A DNA stretch of 64,000 nucleotides. It comes from Actinostola sp. cb2023. Its lineage: Eukaryota; Cnidaria; Anthozoa; Actiniaria; Actinostolidae. The stretch is taken from contig JAUJYZ010000591.1 of assembly GCA_033675265.1 (NCBI GenBank), positions 62,001 through 126,000 of the forward strand, in the 5' to 3' direction. Below the pieces are notes generated by a model. That model saw nothing but the letters and a program-made list of their open reading frames with translations. It did not search any database and was not told the DNA's origin. Each line of letters starts with the position of its first letter. Within the stretch, counting starts at the first letter, position 1. Shown here in pieces: positions 1 to 12,008 of this stretch. A program made the translations under genes and the position numbers.

Positions 1-64
1 AGAAGGGGGAGAGAGGAACAGAAAGAAGGGGGAAAGAGGAACAGAAAGAAGTGCCCGACTTTAC

Positions 65-1548
65 CATTAGGATCAATGCGCGATGGTGAGCCAATACTAG
101 TATTTTCCAATGCTTTCTGCATTTCATCTTCTTCTCTGTTTCTCTTTTGTTGTTTTGCTATTTTGACGTAACGCTCAGCAGTCAGAATCGCAAAGTGCAA
201 AATATCAAAGATTTGTAGCTCGGTGTTGACGTCAGGGCCAGGATTTGCGGGGCAGTAGTTGGCCACAAAGAACGTGTGACTGCGTGAGCTGCCTGTGGCT
301 GCTGAAGCAAATTCTAGTGCACTGTCGCACTCTTCTTGTGTGTGGAGAGTATCTCTGTGAGTAACTATTGTCACAGGTGAAATACCTGGAAAAGGAATCG
401 GTGTATTAGTACATTATTAATCTACCTTATGAAGCATGATATCATCTGAATGTTGGCATGAAGAGTATAGAGTTTGTTCAGTGATTTACATAGAAATGTG
501 TGCTTTAAAGATGTCTACTGACCTGTAGTATTGCCGTCACTAACTCGAGTCATTTCCTCCTCCTAGACTGTGAACAATCCCCCTTTTATCTCCAGACTCA
601 GTTGAACGAGAGAAAAAGAAATTCCGGACATGTGAGGATTGGGGAGAGTTTAGGGAATTTCTTTTTCTCTTGTTCGACTGAGTCTGGAGGGAAAAGGGGG
701 ATTCTTCACAGTCTACCCTCCTCCCAACCACACCCACCTTTTGGTCTCAAGATTGCCCTAACAGGGGTGAGATAGTCTCTCAGAGCTCCTTGTTGTAGAC
801 GTGGATCGTTTGCTTTCACCACCAGGATAATACCATGGATCCAGTCACTAAACGGCGCGTCAGTGTTACTGACATTGTAATCTGGCTCGTCTTCTTTTCT
901 TCTGATAAAATCTCCAGGTTTTAGTCGGCCATACAAAATGTCGCTAAACTCACCACCCTCGTTCGCGTCGTAGTTAAAGAACCCCCTGGTGTCGACTAGT
1001 CGACAGAATAGTTCTGGAAGAAAGTCTTCCAAGACGATTGTGCCTTCTGCGCCTGATGTTGCGATGGGACATGACCCTTTGTCTTCATTACGAACTACCC
1101 TCTCACACGTGCTGATGAAACAGCTTTTTCCAGATCCTGTCGGTCCAAAGACGCCAATTCGTAGTTTCTCGACGTCTTTTATATCCAACCCTCGAAAGCT
1201 TGCCAAGTTGATTTTACTACCAAATTGGTAATCAAAAAGGGCTTGTCGTTTGGCCGCCGATTTGGCATCAAGCTCCAATTTCTTTTGACGTTCTCTCTCT
1301 TGTCTTTCTTCTTCTCTCTGTCTTGCTTCCTCTTCTGCACGCTCTTGCCGTTCCAATTTCTCTAAAAATCGTCTTCTCTCTTGTTCTGCTGCTTCTCTTG
1401 CTTCTTTCTCGATTCTTTGTTGCTCAGCGATTTCTCGTTGTCGTCGTTCATTCGTGAGACGGTTTTCTTCTCTTCTTCGTCTGTCATCTTCAACTTGTTT
1501 GCTGTTATCAACATACTTGTATTGAGTCTCTGTCTTGCTCCCGCCACC
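65..1548 (-). CDS. IFI44-like coiled-coil GTPase, gene A (partial)
   Basis: Two exons are visible, 1548-738 and 385-65. A 3' SAM-like exon, by analogy with genes B and C, would lie left of the window. The large exon opens with GGGSKTETQ, runs through an E/R-rich coiled coil, then shows the P-loop [11 protein letters not shown] and a DTRGFF switch motif (G3). The second exon carries THRD (G4-like) and an FFVANYC stretch with a conserved acidic helix. This order matches the IFI44/IFI44L GTPase family; that assignment is from memory of the family and was not searched. Donor and acceptor are GTGGGT and TTCCAG, and the intron is phase 1. The start is unresolved: either an in-frame ATG at 1605 or an upstream micro-exon feeding the acceptor just above 1548, as in gene C. 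It is very close in sequence to gene B, so it is a recent duplicate. No stop codon or frameshift is seen in the exons. Confidence 0.75.
564..715. mobile_element. Palindromic MITE in gene A intron
   Basis: A near-perfect hairpin fills almost half of the 352-bp intron. The left arm begins TAGACTGTGAACAATCC and its inverse ends at 715. CCTCCTCC occurs on both sides (556-563 and 717-724), which would be an 8-bp target duplication with one extra C. There is no coding capacity. Confidence 0.6.
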
Positions 1549-2394
1549 CTTGAAATAGAAACCGAACAGTGAGTTCCACTGTGAATAATATGGAATCATT
1601 ACCATTCACCCCTACCATTTTAACCCCCACCAACCCCACCCATGATGTACATATTTTCACTTTCGCTTGGTGGCACAGAACCGGAAATAACGTCCCGCTT
1701 CGTGGAATCAAAAGAATAAAATGATTTTGAGTATGTCGATAAAGACATTACTTCGAGGTATTTTCCTAAACCTCAAGACAGAAATGACATGTCTTCGCGC
1801 GCTGAAGTTCATCTATGAACTAAAGAATTCCATCAGTGAATGAACCCCCATTGCATTTGAGTATCAAACCCCAATTCGAACGTTCTCTAGTACTGATAAC
1901 ACTAGTGTATGCGCTATACTTACTCCCATAGCTGACGGTGTATTTAGCAGTAGTCGAACAACGTCAGTTTACAGCAAACTAGCGTCACGAGTTTCTCGAC
2001 GGTCGACGCTCAATGATTTCTAGAGAATGCAAAGCCAAGAACACTAGCTTGTAGTTTGATAGGGAAGTTCCCTTCTGTGGTGACTCGTGATTTAGTCGAT
2101 TCTTGGAAATCGCATCGCTAGATTCAATAGCGTGACGTTCATCCGGGGAAGCCCCGGACTTAGGGGTCAAGACAACAGACTATTCTTGGAAAAGCCGGAA
2201 GCTTTGAAATATGCGCTTAGCAAGCACTATTAATTTTTTCTTGGAATAAGATTGTTTTGAAATATTCACACAATGATTTAATCGATACTTGATATTACTG
2301 CATAATCGAGGTTCGTGTAAGGGAGGAGTGGGGCTAGGGTCAGCGTCCCAGATAGACATAGCAAAAACATTGATCAATGCGAGAAAGCGGGGGT
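1549..2394. other. Intergenic, mostly duplicated block
   Basis: No gene is seen. From about 1915 the sequence matches 13733 onward (see the segmental duplication). 1549-1914 is unassigned and may hold the 5' exon and promoter of gene A. Confidence 0.5.
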
Positions 2395-2830
2395 GGGGTG
2401 GTGTACATGGAAGGAGCGGGTGGTGGTGTTGTTGTGTGTGGAAGCGGGAGGGGGGGGGGGGGGGGGGGGGGGGGGGTTGTTGCGTGTGGAAGCGGGAGTG
2501 AGGTGGTGTGCGTGGAAGCGGGGATAGGGTGGTGTGCCGGGATGGGGTGGTGTGCCGGGATGGGGTGGTGTGCGTGGAAGTGTGGTTGGTGTGCGGGGGT
2601 GGGGTGGTGTGCGGGAAGCGGGGGTAGGGTGGTGTGTGGGGGTGGTGTGCGCGCCGGGATGGGGTGGTGTGCGTGGAAGTGGGGGTGGTGTGCGGGGGTG
2701 GGGTGGGGTGGTGTGCGTGGAAGCGGGAGTGGTGTAATTTTGCGGGGAAGCAGGGGTGGGATGGTGTGTGGGGGTGGGGTGGTATGCATGGAAGGAGTGG
2801 GTGGGGTGGTGTGTGTGGAAGGTCAGAGCG
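2395..2830 (+). repeat. G-rich minisatellite with poly-G tract
   Basis: Degenerate units of about 20-26 bp of the type GGGGTGGTGTGCGTGGAAGC, with an uninterrupted G run at about 2451-2476. The plus strand has many closely spaced G runs and could form G-quadruplexes. The predicted G/W/V-rich and P/H-rich reading frames are repeat artefacts. A related array lies at 14175-14510. Confidence 0.8.
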
Positions 2831-2907
2831 TAGTACTTGGTGAAGAAATAATTAGCAGAGATGCTTATTACGACCCGTTCACACGTTATGTGTCCTTTAT
2901 TTACCAT

Positions 2908-2964
2908 ATTTCCTCAAATAAACGCCCAGCCTCAAATAAACGCATCCCTCCAATAAACGCCTCC

Positions 2965-3003
<39 letters not shown>

Positions 3004-4046
3004 TTTCAGGAGAAAAACCGTTAATATACGCCTCCCTCTTTTAAACGCCCCCTTCTAATAAACGTGCCCCCCTCCACCATAGAGGGGCGTTTATTAGAGA
3101 CACCCACTCGAAAGGGGGAGTTTATTACAATAGACACGAAAAACAAACGCTGATATTGAAATATTTCTGATTTTATTCTTTAAATGTCTACAACTGACTC
3201 ATTACCGCTTATGTTTTTCATCGTATTATTGATGACTCGGGAAACGTTTCAGAGGCAAAATTTGGAGTTTCGAAATATACGAGCCCCTCTTTTAAGGTGA
3301 CTCCGTTATCATTCTCGGCGCACTCGTCTATGACAAACTTTGGGTCATAACTTCCTCTGCTTTTATGCAATTGCCATAAAACATTGGCAACAATTATATC
3401 AATCACCTATAATACAATATAATTCGATTGCACTGCAAAACATCAAAAAAAAATATTAGAACTTGAATAAAGTCAATGTTTTGGATAAAATTGGATATTG
3501 CGAAAAATCTGTCCGTTTTTTTTTGGATGAAAGTTTTGGAATCACTTTAGATTGACATAATTCATAACCTGAGCAAGTTTTAGCAAAATCGTTGGAGCTA
3601 AAGCACGGCCGCATGAAAACAACCAAAATTAAGCACGGAAATTAGCTCCAACGATTGCTTTCGTTCCAACGATTTTGCTAAAACTTGGTCAGGTTATGAA
3701 TTATGTCAATATAAAGTGATTCCAAAACTTTCATCCAAAAAAAACGGACAGATTTTTCGCAATATCCAATTTTATCCAAAATATTGAGTTTACTTAAGTT
3801 CTAATATTATTTAAAAAAATGTTCTGCAGTGCAATCGAATTATATTGTATTATAGGTGAATGATAGCTCTAATTGTTGCCAATGTTTTATGGCAATTGCA
3901 TAAAAGCAGAGGAAGTTATGACCCAAAGTTTGTCATAGACGAGTGCGCCGAGAATGATAACGGAGTCATAAACGCCTCCCTCTAATAAACGTCCCCTCTA
4001 AAACTTCAAATTTTAACTATACGCCCCGGTGTTTATTTGAGGAAAT
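2908..4046. mobile_element. Foldback transposon with about 310-bp arms
   Basis: The ends are inverted: ATTTCCTCAAATAAACGCC at 2908 and its inverse ending at 4046. Inside, about 3297-3602 and about 3647-3969 are long inverted arms separated by a loop of about 45 bp. Sub-terminal AATAAACGCC repeats and a poly-C run lie near the left end. No transposase is present. The paralogous block near 14570 has no insertion. Confidence 0.8.
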
Positions 4047-4256
4047 CCGATAAACGCTTTTTTAACGGATTTTTCATCCAAACGAGCGGTTCTGGATCGT
4101 TTTTATACCCGTCCATAGTCTAACGGGGAAGAGTCAAATTGCTAAAAAACACCACTAAATGACGCCGGAACGTCAAAACATCACCAAATACTTGTAAGTA
4201 AATGTGAATATCAGTTTATTTCAGACATCACGTGATGATGAGGATGACTGGACTAA

Positions 4257-7200
4257 CTACTTATACCCCCAAAATGACACAATGACACACAACACGCCCA
4301 AACCGACACCCAACAAACACGCCAGATTGTACATGTATTGATCATGATCAGACGTATTAAGCATACATTTCAGATGCTTTTCGATTATTTTTCGCATTCC
4401 CGGCAAGGGGATCATGTCACTGACACTGCTCCAGTTTGCGGCCAGCACTCCCATGGTTTTGATGTCTTCATCTTGCAATTCGCTGAGCAGTTTGTTGACG
4501 GTTGATTCGTCCCATTTGTACTTGCACTGTAGGATGTTAAGGAAAATTTCCACAGATGCTGTTAAAGAAAGAAGAAAATATACATTTGGTTATTTGCAGA
4601 AGAGGAGATCAGAGAGGTGATCAGAGAGGAGATCAGAGAGGAGATCAGAGAGGAGATCAGAGAAGAGTGGAGATCAGAGAGGTGAGGAGATCAGAGAGGA
4701 GATCAGAGAGGAGATCAGACAGGAGATTAGAGAGGAGTGGAGATCAGAGAGGAGATCAGAGAGGAGATCAGAGAGGAGATCAGAGAGGAGATCAGAGAGG
4801 AGATCAGACAGGAGATCAGACAGGAGATCAGACAGGAGATCAGAGAGGAGATCAGAGAGGAGATCAGAGAGGAGATCAGAGAGGAGATCAGAGAGGAGAT
4901 CAGAGAGGAGATCAGACAGGAGATCAGACAGGAGATCAGACAGCAGATCAGAGAGCAGATCAGAGAGGAGATCAGACAGGAGATCAGAGAGGAGTGGAGA
5001 TCAGAGAAGAGTGGAGATCAGAGAGGTGAGGAGATCAGACAGGAGATCAGAGAGGAGATCAGACAGGAGATCAGAGAGGAGATTAGAGAGGAGTGGAGAT
5101 CAGAGAGGAGATCAGAGAGGAGATCAGAGAGGAGATCAAAGAGGAGATCAGAGAGGAGATCAGAGAGGAGATCAGACAGGAGATCAGAGAGGAGATCAGA
5201 GAGGAGATCAGAGAGGAGATCAGAGAGGAGATCAGAGAGGAGATCAGAGAGGAGATCAGAGAGGAGATCAGAGAGGAGATCAGAGAGGAGATCAGAGAGC
5301 AGATCAGAGAGAGATCAGAGAGGAGATCAGAGAGCAGATCAGAGAGCAGATCAGAGAGGAGATCAGACAGGAGATCAGAGAGGAGATCAGAGAGGAGATC
5401 AGAGAGGAGATCAGAGAGGAGATCAGAGAGGAGATCAGACAGGAGATCAGAGAGGAGATCAGAGAGGAGATCAGACAGGAGACCAGAGAGCAGATCAGAG
5501 AGGAGATAAGAGAGGAGATCAGAGAGGACAAAGAAAAGAGAGAAAAGAGGGGAGAACTACACAGAAAACACAAAGGAAAGTATTTTAGGGCAGCATGAAG
5601 CAAAAATTACCATTAGGATCAATGCGCGATGGTGAGCCAATACTAGCATTTTCCAATGCTTTCTGCATTTCATCTTCTTCTCTGTTTCTCTTTTGTTGTT
5701 TTGCTATTTTGACGTAACGCTCAGCAGTCAGAATCACAAAGTGCAAAATATCAAAGATTTGTAGCTCTGTGTTTACGTCAGGGCCAGGATTATCGGGGCA
5801 GTAGTTGGCCACAAAGAATGTGTGACTGCGTGAGCTGCCTGTGGCTGCTGAAGCAAGTTCTAGTGCGCTGTCGCACTCTTCTTGTGTGCGGAGAGTATCT
5901 CTGTGAGTAACTATTGTCACAGGGGAAATACCTGGAAAAGGAATCAGTGTATTATAGTACGTTATAAAGTTATCTTGCTCAGTAACTAAAGATAATTATG
6001 AATTTCAAGAGAGATGTCAGTTTAAGAATTTGTCGACTTTAAGTTTGCCGTTAAATGAAGTGTTATCATTTCCCACCACCCCTTTACACCTCTCCCTCTC
6101 CTCTCCCACTACCCCTTTCCACCTCTCCCTCTCCTCTCCCACCACCCCTTTACACCTCTCCCTCTCCTCTCTCACTACCCCTTTACACCTCTCCCTCTCC
6201 TCTCCCACTACCCCTTTCCACCTCTCCCTCTCCTCTCCCACTACCCCTTTCCACCTCTCCCTCTCCTCTCCCACCACCCCTTTACACCTCTCCCTCTCCT
6301 CTCTCACTACCCTTTTTACACCCTCTCCCTCTCCTCTCCCACTACCCCTTTCCACCTCTCCCTCTCCTCTCCCACTACCCCTTTACACCTCTCCCTCTCC
6401 TCTCCCACTACCCCTTTCCACCTCTCCCTCTCCTCTCCCACCACCCCTTTACACCTCTCCCTCTCTCCTCTCTCACTACCCCTTTACACCTCTCCCTCTC
6501 CTCTCCCACTACCCCTTTCCACCTCTCCCTCTCCTCTCCCACTACCCCTTTCCACCTCTCCCTCTCCTCTCCCACCACCCCCTTTACACCTCTCCCTCTC
6601 CTCTCTCACTACCCCTTTACACCTCTCCCTCTCCTCTCCCACTACCCCTTTCCACCTCTCCCTCTCCTCTCCCACTACCCCTTTACACCTCTCCCTCTCC
6701 TCTCCCACTACCCCTTTCCACCTCTCCCTCTCCTCTCCCACCACCCCTTTACACCTCTCCCTCTCCTCTCTCACTACCCCTTTCCACCTCTCCCTCTCCT
6801 CTCCCACTACCCCTTTCCACCTCTCCCTCTCCTCTCCCACTACCCCTTTACACCTCTCCCTCTCCTCTCCCACTACCCCTTTCCACCTCTCCCTCTCCTC
6901 TCTCACTACCCCTTTACACCTCTCCCTCTCCTCTCTCACTACCCCTTTCCACCTCTCCCTCTCCTCTCCCACTAAGTTTGCCGTTAAATGAAGTGTTATC
7001 ATTTCCCACCACCCCTTTACACCTCTCCCTCTCCTCTCCCACTACCCCTTTCCACCTCTCCCTCTCCTCTCTCACTACCCCTTTACACCTCTCCCTCTCC
7101 TCTCCCACTACCCCTTTCCACCTCTCCCTCTCCTCTCCCACTACCCCTTTCCACCTCTCCCTCTCCTCTCCCACTACCCCTTTACACCTCTCCCTCTCCT

Positions 7201-10200
7201 CTCCCACTACCCCTTTCCACCTCTCCCTCTCCTCTCTCACTACCCCTTTACACCTCTCCCTCTCCTCTCTCACTACCCCTTTCCACCTCTCCCTCTCCTC
7301 TCCCACTACCCCTTTCCACCTCTCCCTCTCCTCTCCCACTACCCCTTTACACCTCTCCCTCTCCTCTCCCACTACCCCTTTCCACCTCTCCCTCTCCTCT
7401 CCCACTACCCCTTTACACCTCTCCCTCTCCTCTCCCACTACCCCTTTACACCTCTCCCTCTCCTCTCCCACTACCCCTTTACACCTCTCCCTCTCCTCTC
7501 CCACTACCCCTTTACACCTCTCCCTCTCCTCTCCCACTACCCCTTTACACCTCTCCCTCTCCTCTCCCACTACCCCTTTACACCTCTCCCTCTCCTCTCC
7601 CACTACCCCTTTACACCTCTCCCTCTCCTCTCTACCACTACCCCTTTACACCTCTCCCTCTCCTCTCCCACTACCCCTTTCCACCTCTCCCTCTCCTCTC
7701 CCACTACCCCTTTACACCTCTCCCTCTCCTCTCCCACTACCCCTTTACACCTCTCCCTCTCCTCTCCCACTACCCCTTTCCACCTCTCCCTCTCCTCTCC
7801 CACTACCCCTTTCCACCTCTCCCTCTCCTCTCCCACTACCCCTTTCCACCTCTCCCTCTCCTCTCCCACTACCCCTTTCCACCTCTCCCTGTCCTCTCCC
7901 ACTACCCCTTTACACCTCTCCCTCTCCTCTCCCACTACCCCTTTACACCTCTCCCTCTCCTCTCCCACTACCCCTTTCCACCTCTCCCTCTCCTCTCCCA
8001 CTACCCCTTTACACCTCTCCCTCTCCTCTCCCACTACCCCTTTCCACCTCTCCCTCTCCTCTCTCACTACCCCTTTACACCTCTCCCTCTCCTCTCCCAC
8101 TACCCCTTTACACCTCTCCCTCTCCTCTCCCACTACCCCTTTCCACCTCTCCCTCTCCTCTCCCACTACCCCTTTCCACCTCTCCCTTTCCTCTCCCACT
8201 ACCCCTTTACACCTCTCCCTCTCCTCTCCCACTACCCCTTTACACCTCTCCCTCTCCTCTCTCACTACCCCTTTACACCTCTCCCTCTCCTCTCCCACTA
8301 CCCCTTTCCACCTCTCCCTCTCCTCTCCCACTACCCCTTTCACCTCTCTCCCTCTCCTCTCCCACTACCCCTTTACACCTCTCCCTCTCCTCTCCCACTA
8401 CCCCTTTCCACCTCTCCCTCTCCTCTCCCACTACCCCTTTCCACCTCTCCCTCTCCTCTCCCACTACCCCTTTCCACCTCGCCCTCTCCTCTCCCACTAC
8501 CCCTTTACACCTCTCCCTCTCCTCTCCCACTACCCCTTTCCACCTCTCCCTCTCCTCTCTCACTACCCCTTTACACCTCTCCCTCTCCTCTCTCACTACC
8601 CCTTTCCACCTCTCCCTCTCCTCTCCCACTACCCCTTTCCACCTCTCCCTCTCCTCTCCCACTACCCCTTTACACCTCTCCCTCTCCTCTCCACTACCCC
8701 TTTCCACCTCTCCCTCTCCTCTCCCACTACCCCTTTCCACCTCTCCCTCTCCTCTCCCACTACCCCTTTACACCTCTCCCTCTCCTCTCCCACTACCCCT
8801 TTACACCTCTCCCTCTCCTCTCCCTCCCACTACCCCTTTCCACCTCTCCCTCTCCTCTCTCACTACCCCTTTACACCTCTCCCTCTCCTCTCTCACTACC
8901 CCTTTCCACCTCTCCCTCTCCTCTCCCACTACCCCTTTACACCTCTCCCTCTCCTCTCCCACTACCCCTTTACACCTCTCCCTCTCCTCTCCCACTACCC
9001 CTTTCCACCTCTCCCTCTCCTCTCCCACTACCCCTTTCCACCTCTCCCTTTCCTCTCCCACTACCCCTTTACACCTCTCCCTCTCCTCTCCCACTACCCC
9101 TTTACACCTCTCCCTCTCCTCTCTCACTACCCCTTTACACCTCTCCCTCTCCTCTCCCACTACCCCTTTACACCTCTCCCTCTCCTCTCCCACTACCCCT
9201 TTCCACCTCTCCCTCTCCTCTCCCACTACCCCTTTACACCTCTCCCTCTCCTCTCCCACTACCCCTTTCCACCTCTCCCTCTCCTCTCCCACTACCCCTT
9301 TTCCACCTCTCCCTCTCCTCTCCCACTACCCCCTTTCCACCTCGCCCTCTCCTCTCCCACTACCCCTTTACACCTCTCCCTCTCCTCTCCCACTACCCCT
9401 TTCCACCTCTCCCTCTCCTCTCTCACTACCCCTTTACACCTCTCCCTCTCCTCTCTCACTACCCCTTTCCACCTCTCCCTCTCCTCTCCCACTACCCCTT
9501 TCCACCTCTCCCTCTCCTCTCCCACTACCCCTTTACACCTCTCCCTCTCCTCTCCCACTACCCCTTTCCACCTCTCCCTCTCCTCTCCCACTACCCCTTT
9601 CCACCTCTCCCTCTCCTCTCCCACTACCCCTTTACACCTCTCCCTCTCCTCTCCCACTACCCCTTTACACCTCTCCCTCTCCTCTCCCACTACCCCTTTC
9701 CACCTCTCCCTCTCCTCTCTCACTACCCCTTTACACCTCTCCCTCTCCTCTCTCACTACCCCTTTCCACCTCTCCCTCTCCTCTCCCACTACCCCTTTCA
9801 CCTCTCCCTCTCCTCTCCCACTACCCCTTTACACCTCTCCCTCTCCTCTCCCACTACCACTTTACACCTCTCCCTCTCCTCTCCCACTACCCCTTTACAC
9901 CTCTCCCTCTCCTCTCCCACTACCCCTTTCCACCTCTCCCTCTCCTCTCCCACTACCCCTTTACACCTCTCCCTCTCCTCTCCCACTACCCCTTTACACC
10001 TCTCCCTCTCCTCTCCCACTACCCCTTTCCACCTCTCCCTCTCCTCTCCCACTACCCCTTTACACCTCTCCCTCTCCTCTCTCACTACCCCTTTACACCT
10101 CTCCTTCTCCTCTCCCACTACCCCTTTCCACCTCTCCCTCTCCTCTCCCACTACCCCTTTCTACCTCTCCCTCTCCTCTCTCACTACCCCTTTACACCTC

Positions 10201-11826
10201 TCCCTCTCCTCTCCCACTACCCCTTTCCACCTCTCCCTCTCCTCTCCCACTACCCCTTTCCACCTCTCCCTATCCTCTCCCACTACCCCTTTCCACCTCT
10301 CCCTCTCCTCTCCCATTACCCCTTTACACCTCTCCCTCTCCTCTCCCACTACCCCTTTACACCTCTCCCTCTCCTCTCCCACTACCCCTTTACACCTCTC
10401 CCTCTCCTCTCCCACTACCCCTTTACACCTCTCCCTCTCCTCTCCCACTACCCCTTTCCACCTCTCCCTCTCCTCTCCCACTACCCCTTTCCACCTCTCC
10501 CTCTCCTCTCCCATTACCCCTTTACACCTCTCCCTCTCCTCTCTCACTACCCCTTTACACCTCTCCCTCTCCTCTCCCACTACCCCTTTACACCTCTCCC
10601 TCTCCTCTCCCACTACCCCTTTACACCTCTCCCTCTCCTCTCCCACTACCCCTTTCCACCTCTCCCTCTCCTCTCCCACTACCCCTTTCCACCTCTCCCT
10701 CTCCTCTCCCACTACCCCTTTCCACCTCTCCCTCTCCTCTCCCATTACCCCTTTCCACCTCTCCCTCTCCTCTCCCACTACCCCTTTCCACCTCTCCCTC
10801 TCCTCTCCCACTACCCCTTTCCACCTCTCCCTCTCCTCTCCCACTACCCCTTTCCACCTCTCCCTCTCCTCTCCCATTACCCCTTTCCACCTCTCCCTCT
10901 CCTCTCCCACTACCCCTTTCCACCTCTCCCTCTCCTCTCCCATTACCCCTTTCCACCTCTCCCTCTCCTCTCCCACTACCGGCCCTTTCCATCTCTCCCT
11001 CAGCTCTCCTCTCCCACCCACCTTTTGGTCTCAAGATTTCCCTTAAAGGAGTGAGATAGTCTCCCAGAGCTCCTTGTCGTAGACGTGGATCGTTTGCTTT
11101 CACCACCAGGATAATACCATGGATCCAGTCACTAAACGGCGCGTCAGTGTTACTGACATTGTAATCTGGCTCGTCTTCTTTTCTTCTGATAAAATCTCCA
11201 GGTTTTAGTCGGCCATTCAAAATGTCGCTAAACTCACCAGCCTCGTTAGAGTCGTAGTTAAAGAACCCCCTGGTGTCGACGAGCCGGAAGAACATTTCTG
11301 GAAGAAAGTCTTCCAAGACGATTGTGCCTTCTGCGCCTGATGATGCGATGGGACTTGACCCTTTGTCTTCATTACGAACTACCCTCTCACACGTGCTGAT
11401 GAAACAGCTTTTTCCAGATCCTGTCGGTCCAAAGACGCCAATTCGTAGTTTCTCGACGTCTTTTATATCCAACCCTCGAAAGCTTGCCAAGTTGATTTTA
11501 CTACCAAATTGGTAATCAAAAAGGGCTTGTCGTTTGGCCGCCGATTTGGCATCAAGCTCCAATTTCTTTTGACGTTCTCTCTCTTGTCTTTCTTCTTCTC
11601 TCTGTCTTGCTTCCTCTTCTGCACGCTTTTCTTGTCCCAGCGTCTCTAAAAACCGTCTTCTCTCTTGTTCTGCTGCTTCTCTTGCTTCTCTCTCGATTCT
11701 TTGTTGCTCAGCGATTTCTCGTTGTCGTCGTTCATTCCTGAGACGGTTTTCTTCTCTTCTTCGTGCGTCATCTTCAACTTCTCTGCTGTTATCAACATAG
11801 TGGTATCGAGTCTCTGTCTTGCCACC
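4257..11826 (-). CDS. IFI44-like GTPase with SAM-like domain and C-terminal hydrophobic tail, gene B
   Basis: Visible exons are 11826-11022, 5931-5611 and 4558-4257. All joins are phase 1 with GT/AG ends, giving 475 codons plus an unseen 5' exon. The first large exon has an R/E-rich coiled coil, the P-loop [11 protein letters not shown] and DTRGFF. The second has THRD and FFVANYC. The last has a SAM-like helical domain (LLSELQDEDIKTMG, then LPGMRKIIEKHLK) followed by about 20 hydrophobic residues ending SFWGYK. That tail looks like a C-terminal membrane anchor. IFI44 proteins are GTP-binding and interferon-induced in vertebrates; such a role here is inference. Both introns are filled by satellites (33-bp units of about 4.9 kb; 12-bp units of about 0.9 kb) and would have to be spliced across. 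No in-frame ATG precedes the large exon, so the start lies in an unidentified exon. Confidence 0.75.
4600..5545. repeat. 12-bp minisatellite GGAGATCAGAGA in gene B intron
   Basis: About 75 tandem units of GGAGATCAGAGA, with variants GATCAGACA and GGAGTGGAGATC. The period is a multiple of three, so all plus-strand frames stay open and give false E/R/Q/D-rich proteins. It lies in the last intron of gene B. Confidence 0.95.
6060..10985. repeat. 33-bp minisatellite, about 4.9 kb, in gene B intron
   Basis: About 150 tandem units of CTCTCCCTCTCCTCTCCCAC plus TACCCCTTTACAC. Two main variable positions occur: TTTACAC or TTTCCAC, and CTCCCACT or CTCTCACT. The non-repeat left flank TTTGCCGTTAAATGAAGTG recurs at about 6975, 932 bp from its first copy, showing a block duplication that included the flank. 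The period of 33 keeps frames open on both strands and produces a spurious 1674-residue frame. Confidence 0.95.
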
Positions 11827-12008
11827 CTTTACAAACAACAATTCCACTGTGAATTTAACATTCTAAATTGCAGAACATCTCCATGCACCCCCAATCTCTA
11901 CTAACCCCTCCTAGCTCTCCTCCTCTGCCTACCCCTTCCACCCCTCCTACCCCTCCTAACCTGCCTACGCCTCCCACTCCTCCTACCCCTCCTAACCTGC
12001 CTACCCCT
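11827..12008. other. 5' flank of gene B, C-rich
   Basis: The stretch immediately upstream of gene B's visible exon is C-rich, with imperfect CCTCCTAACCTGCCTACCCC repeats. A first exon and promoter are expected near here but none could be identified. Confidence 0.35.

Larger units (their letters stand above)
1915..4495. repeat. Segmental duplication, copy 1 (partner 13733-14967)
   Basis: The two blocks align from TACTTACTCCCATAGCTGAC through a G-rich minisatellite and into the SAM-like exon. This copy contains the 1.1-kb foldback element at 2908-4046, which the partner lacks. The partner therefore serves as an empty site. In this copy the exon is intact and belongs to gene B. Confidence 0.8.

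Noticed and set aside
4556..5598. R/E/D/Q-rich repeat proteins
   Set aside because: Translation of the 12-bp intronic satellite in several frames.
10621..11021. G/E/V/R-rich C-terminal extension of the gene B GTPase exon
   Set aside because: The frame reads into the satellite after the donor at 11022/11021. The conserved exon end and 321-nt next exon show it is intron.
6030..11054. A 1674-residue plus-strand open frame rich in S, P, L, T and H
   Set aside because: It is produced by the 33-bp satellite, whose period is a multiple of three. It has no start or splice context and lies in an intron of gene B.
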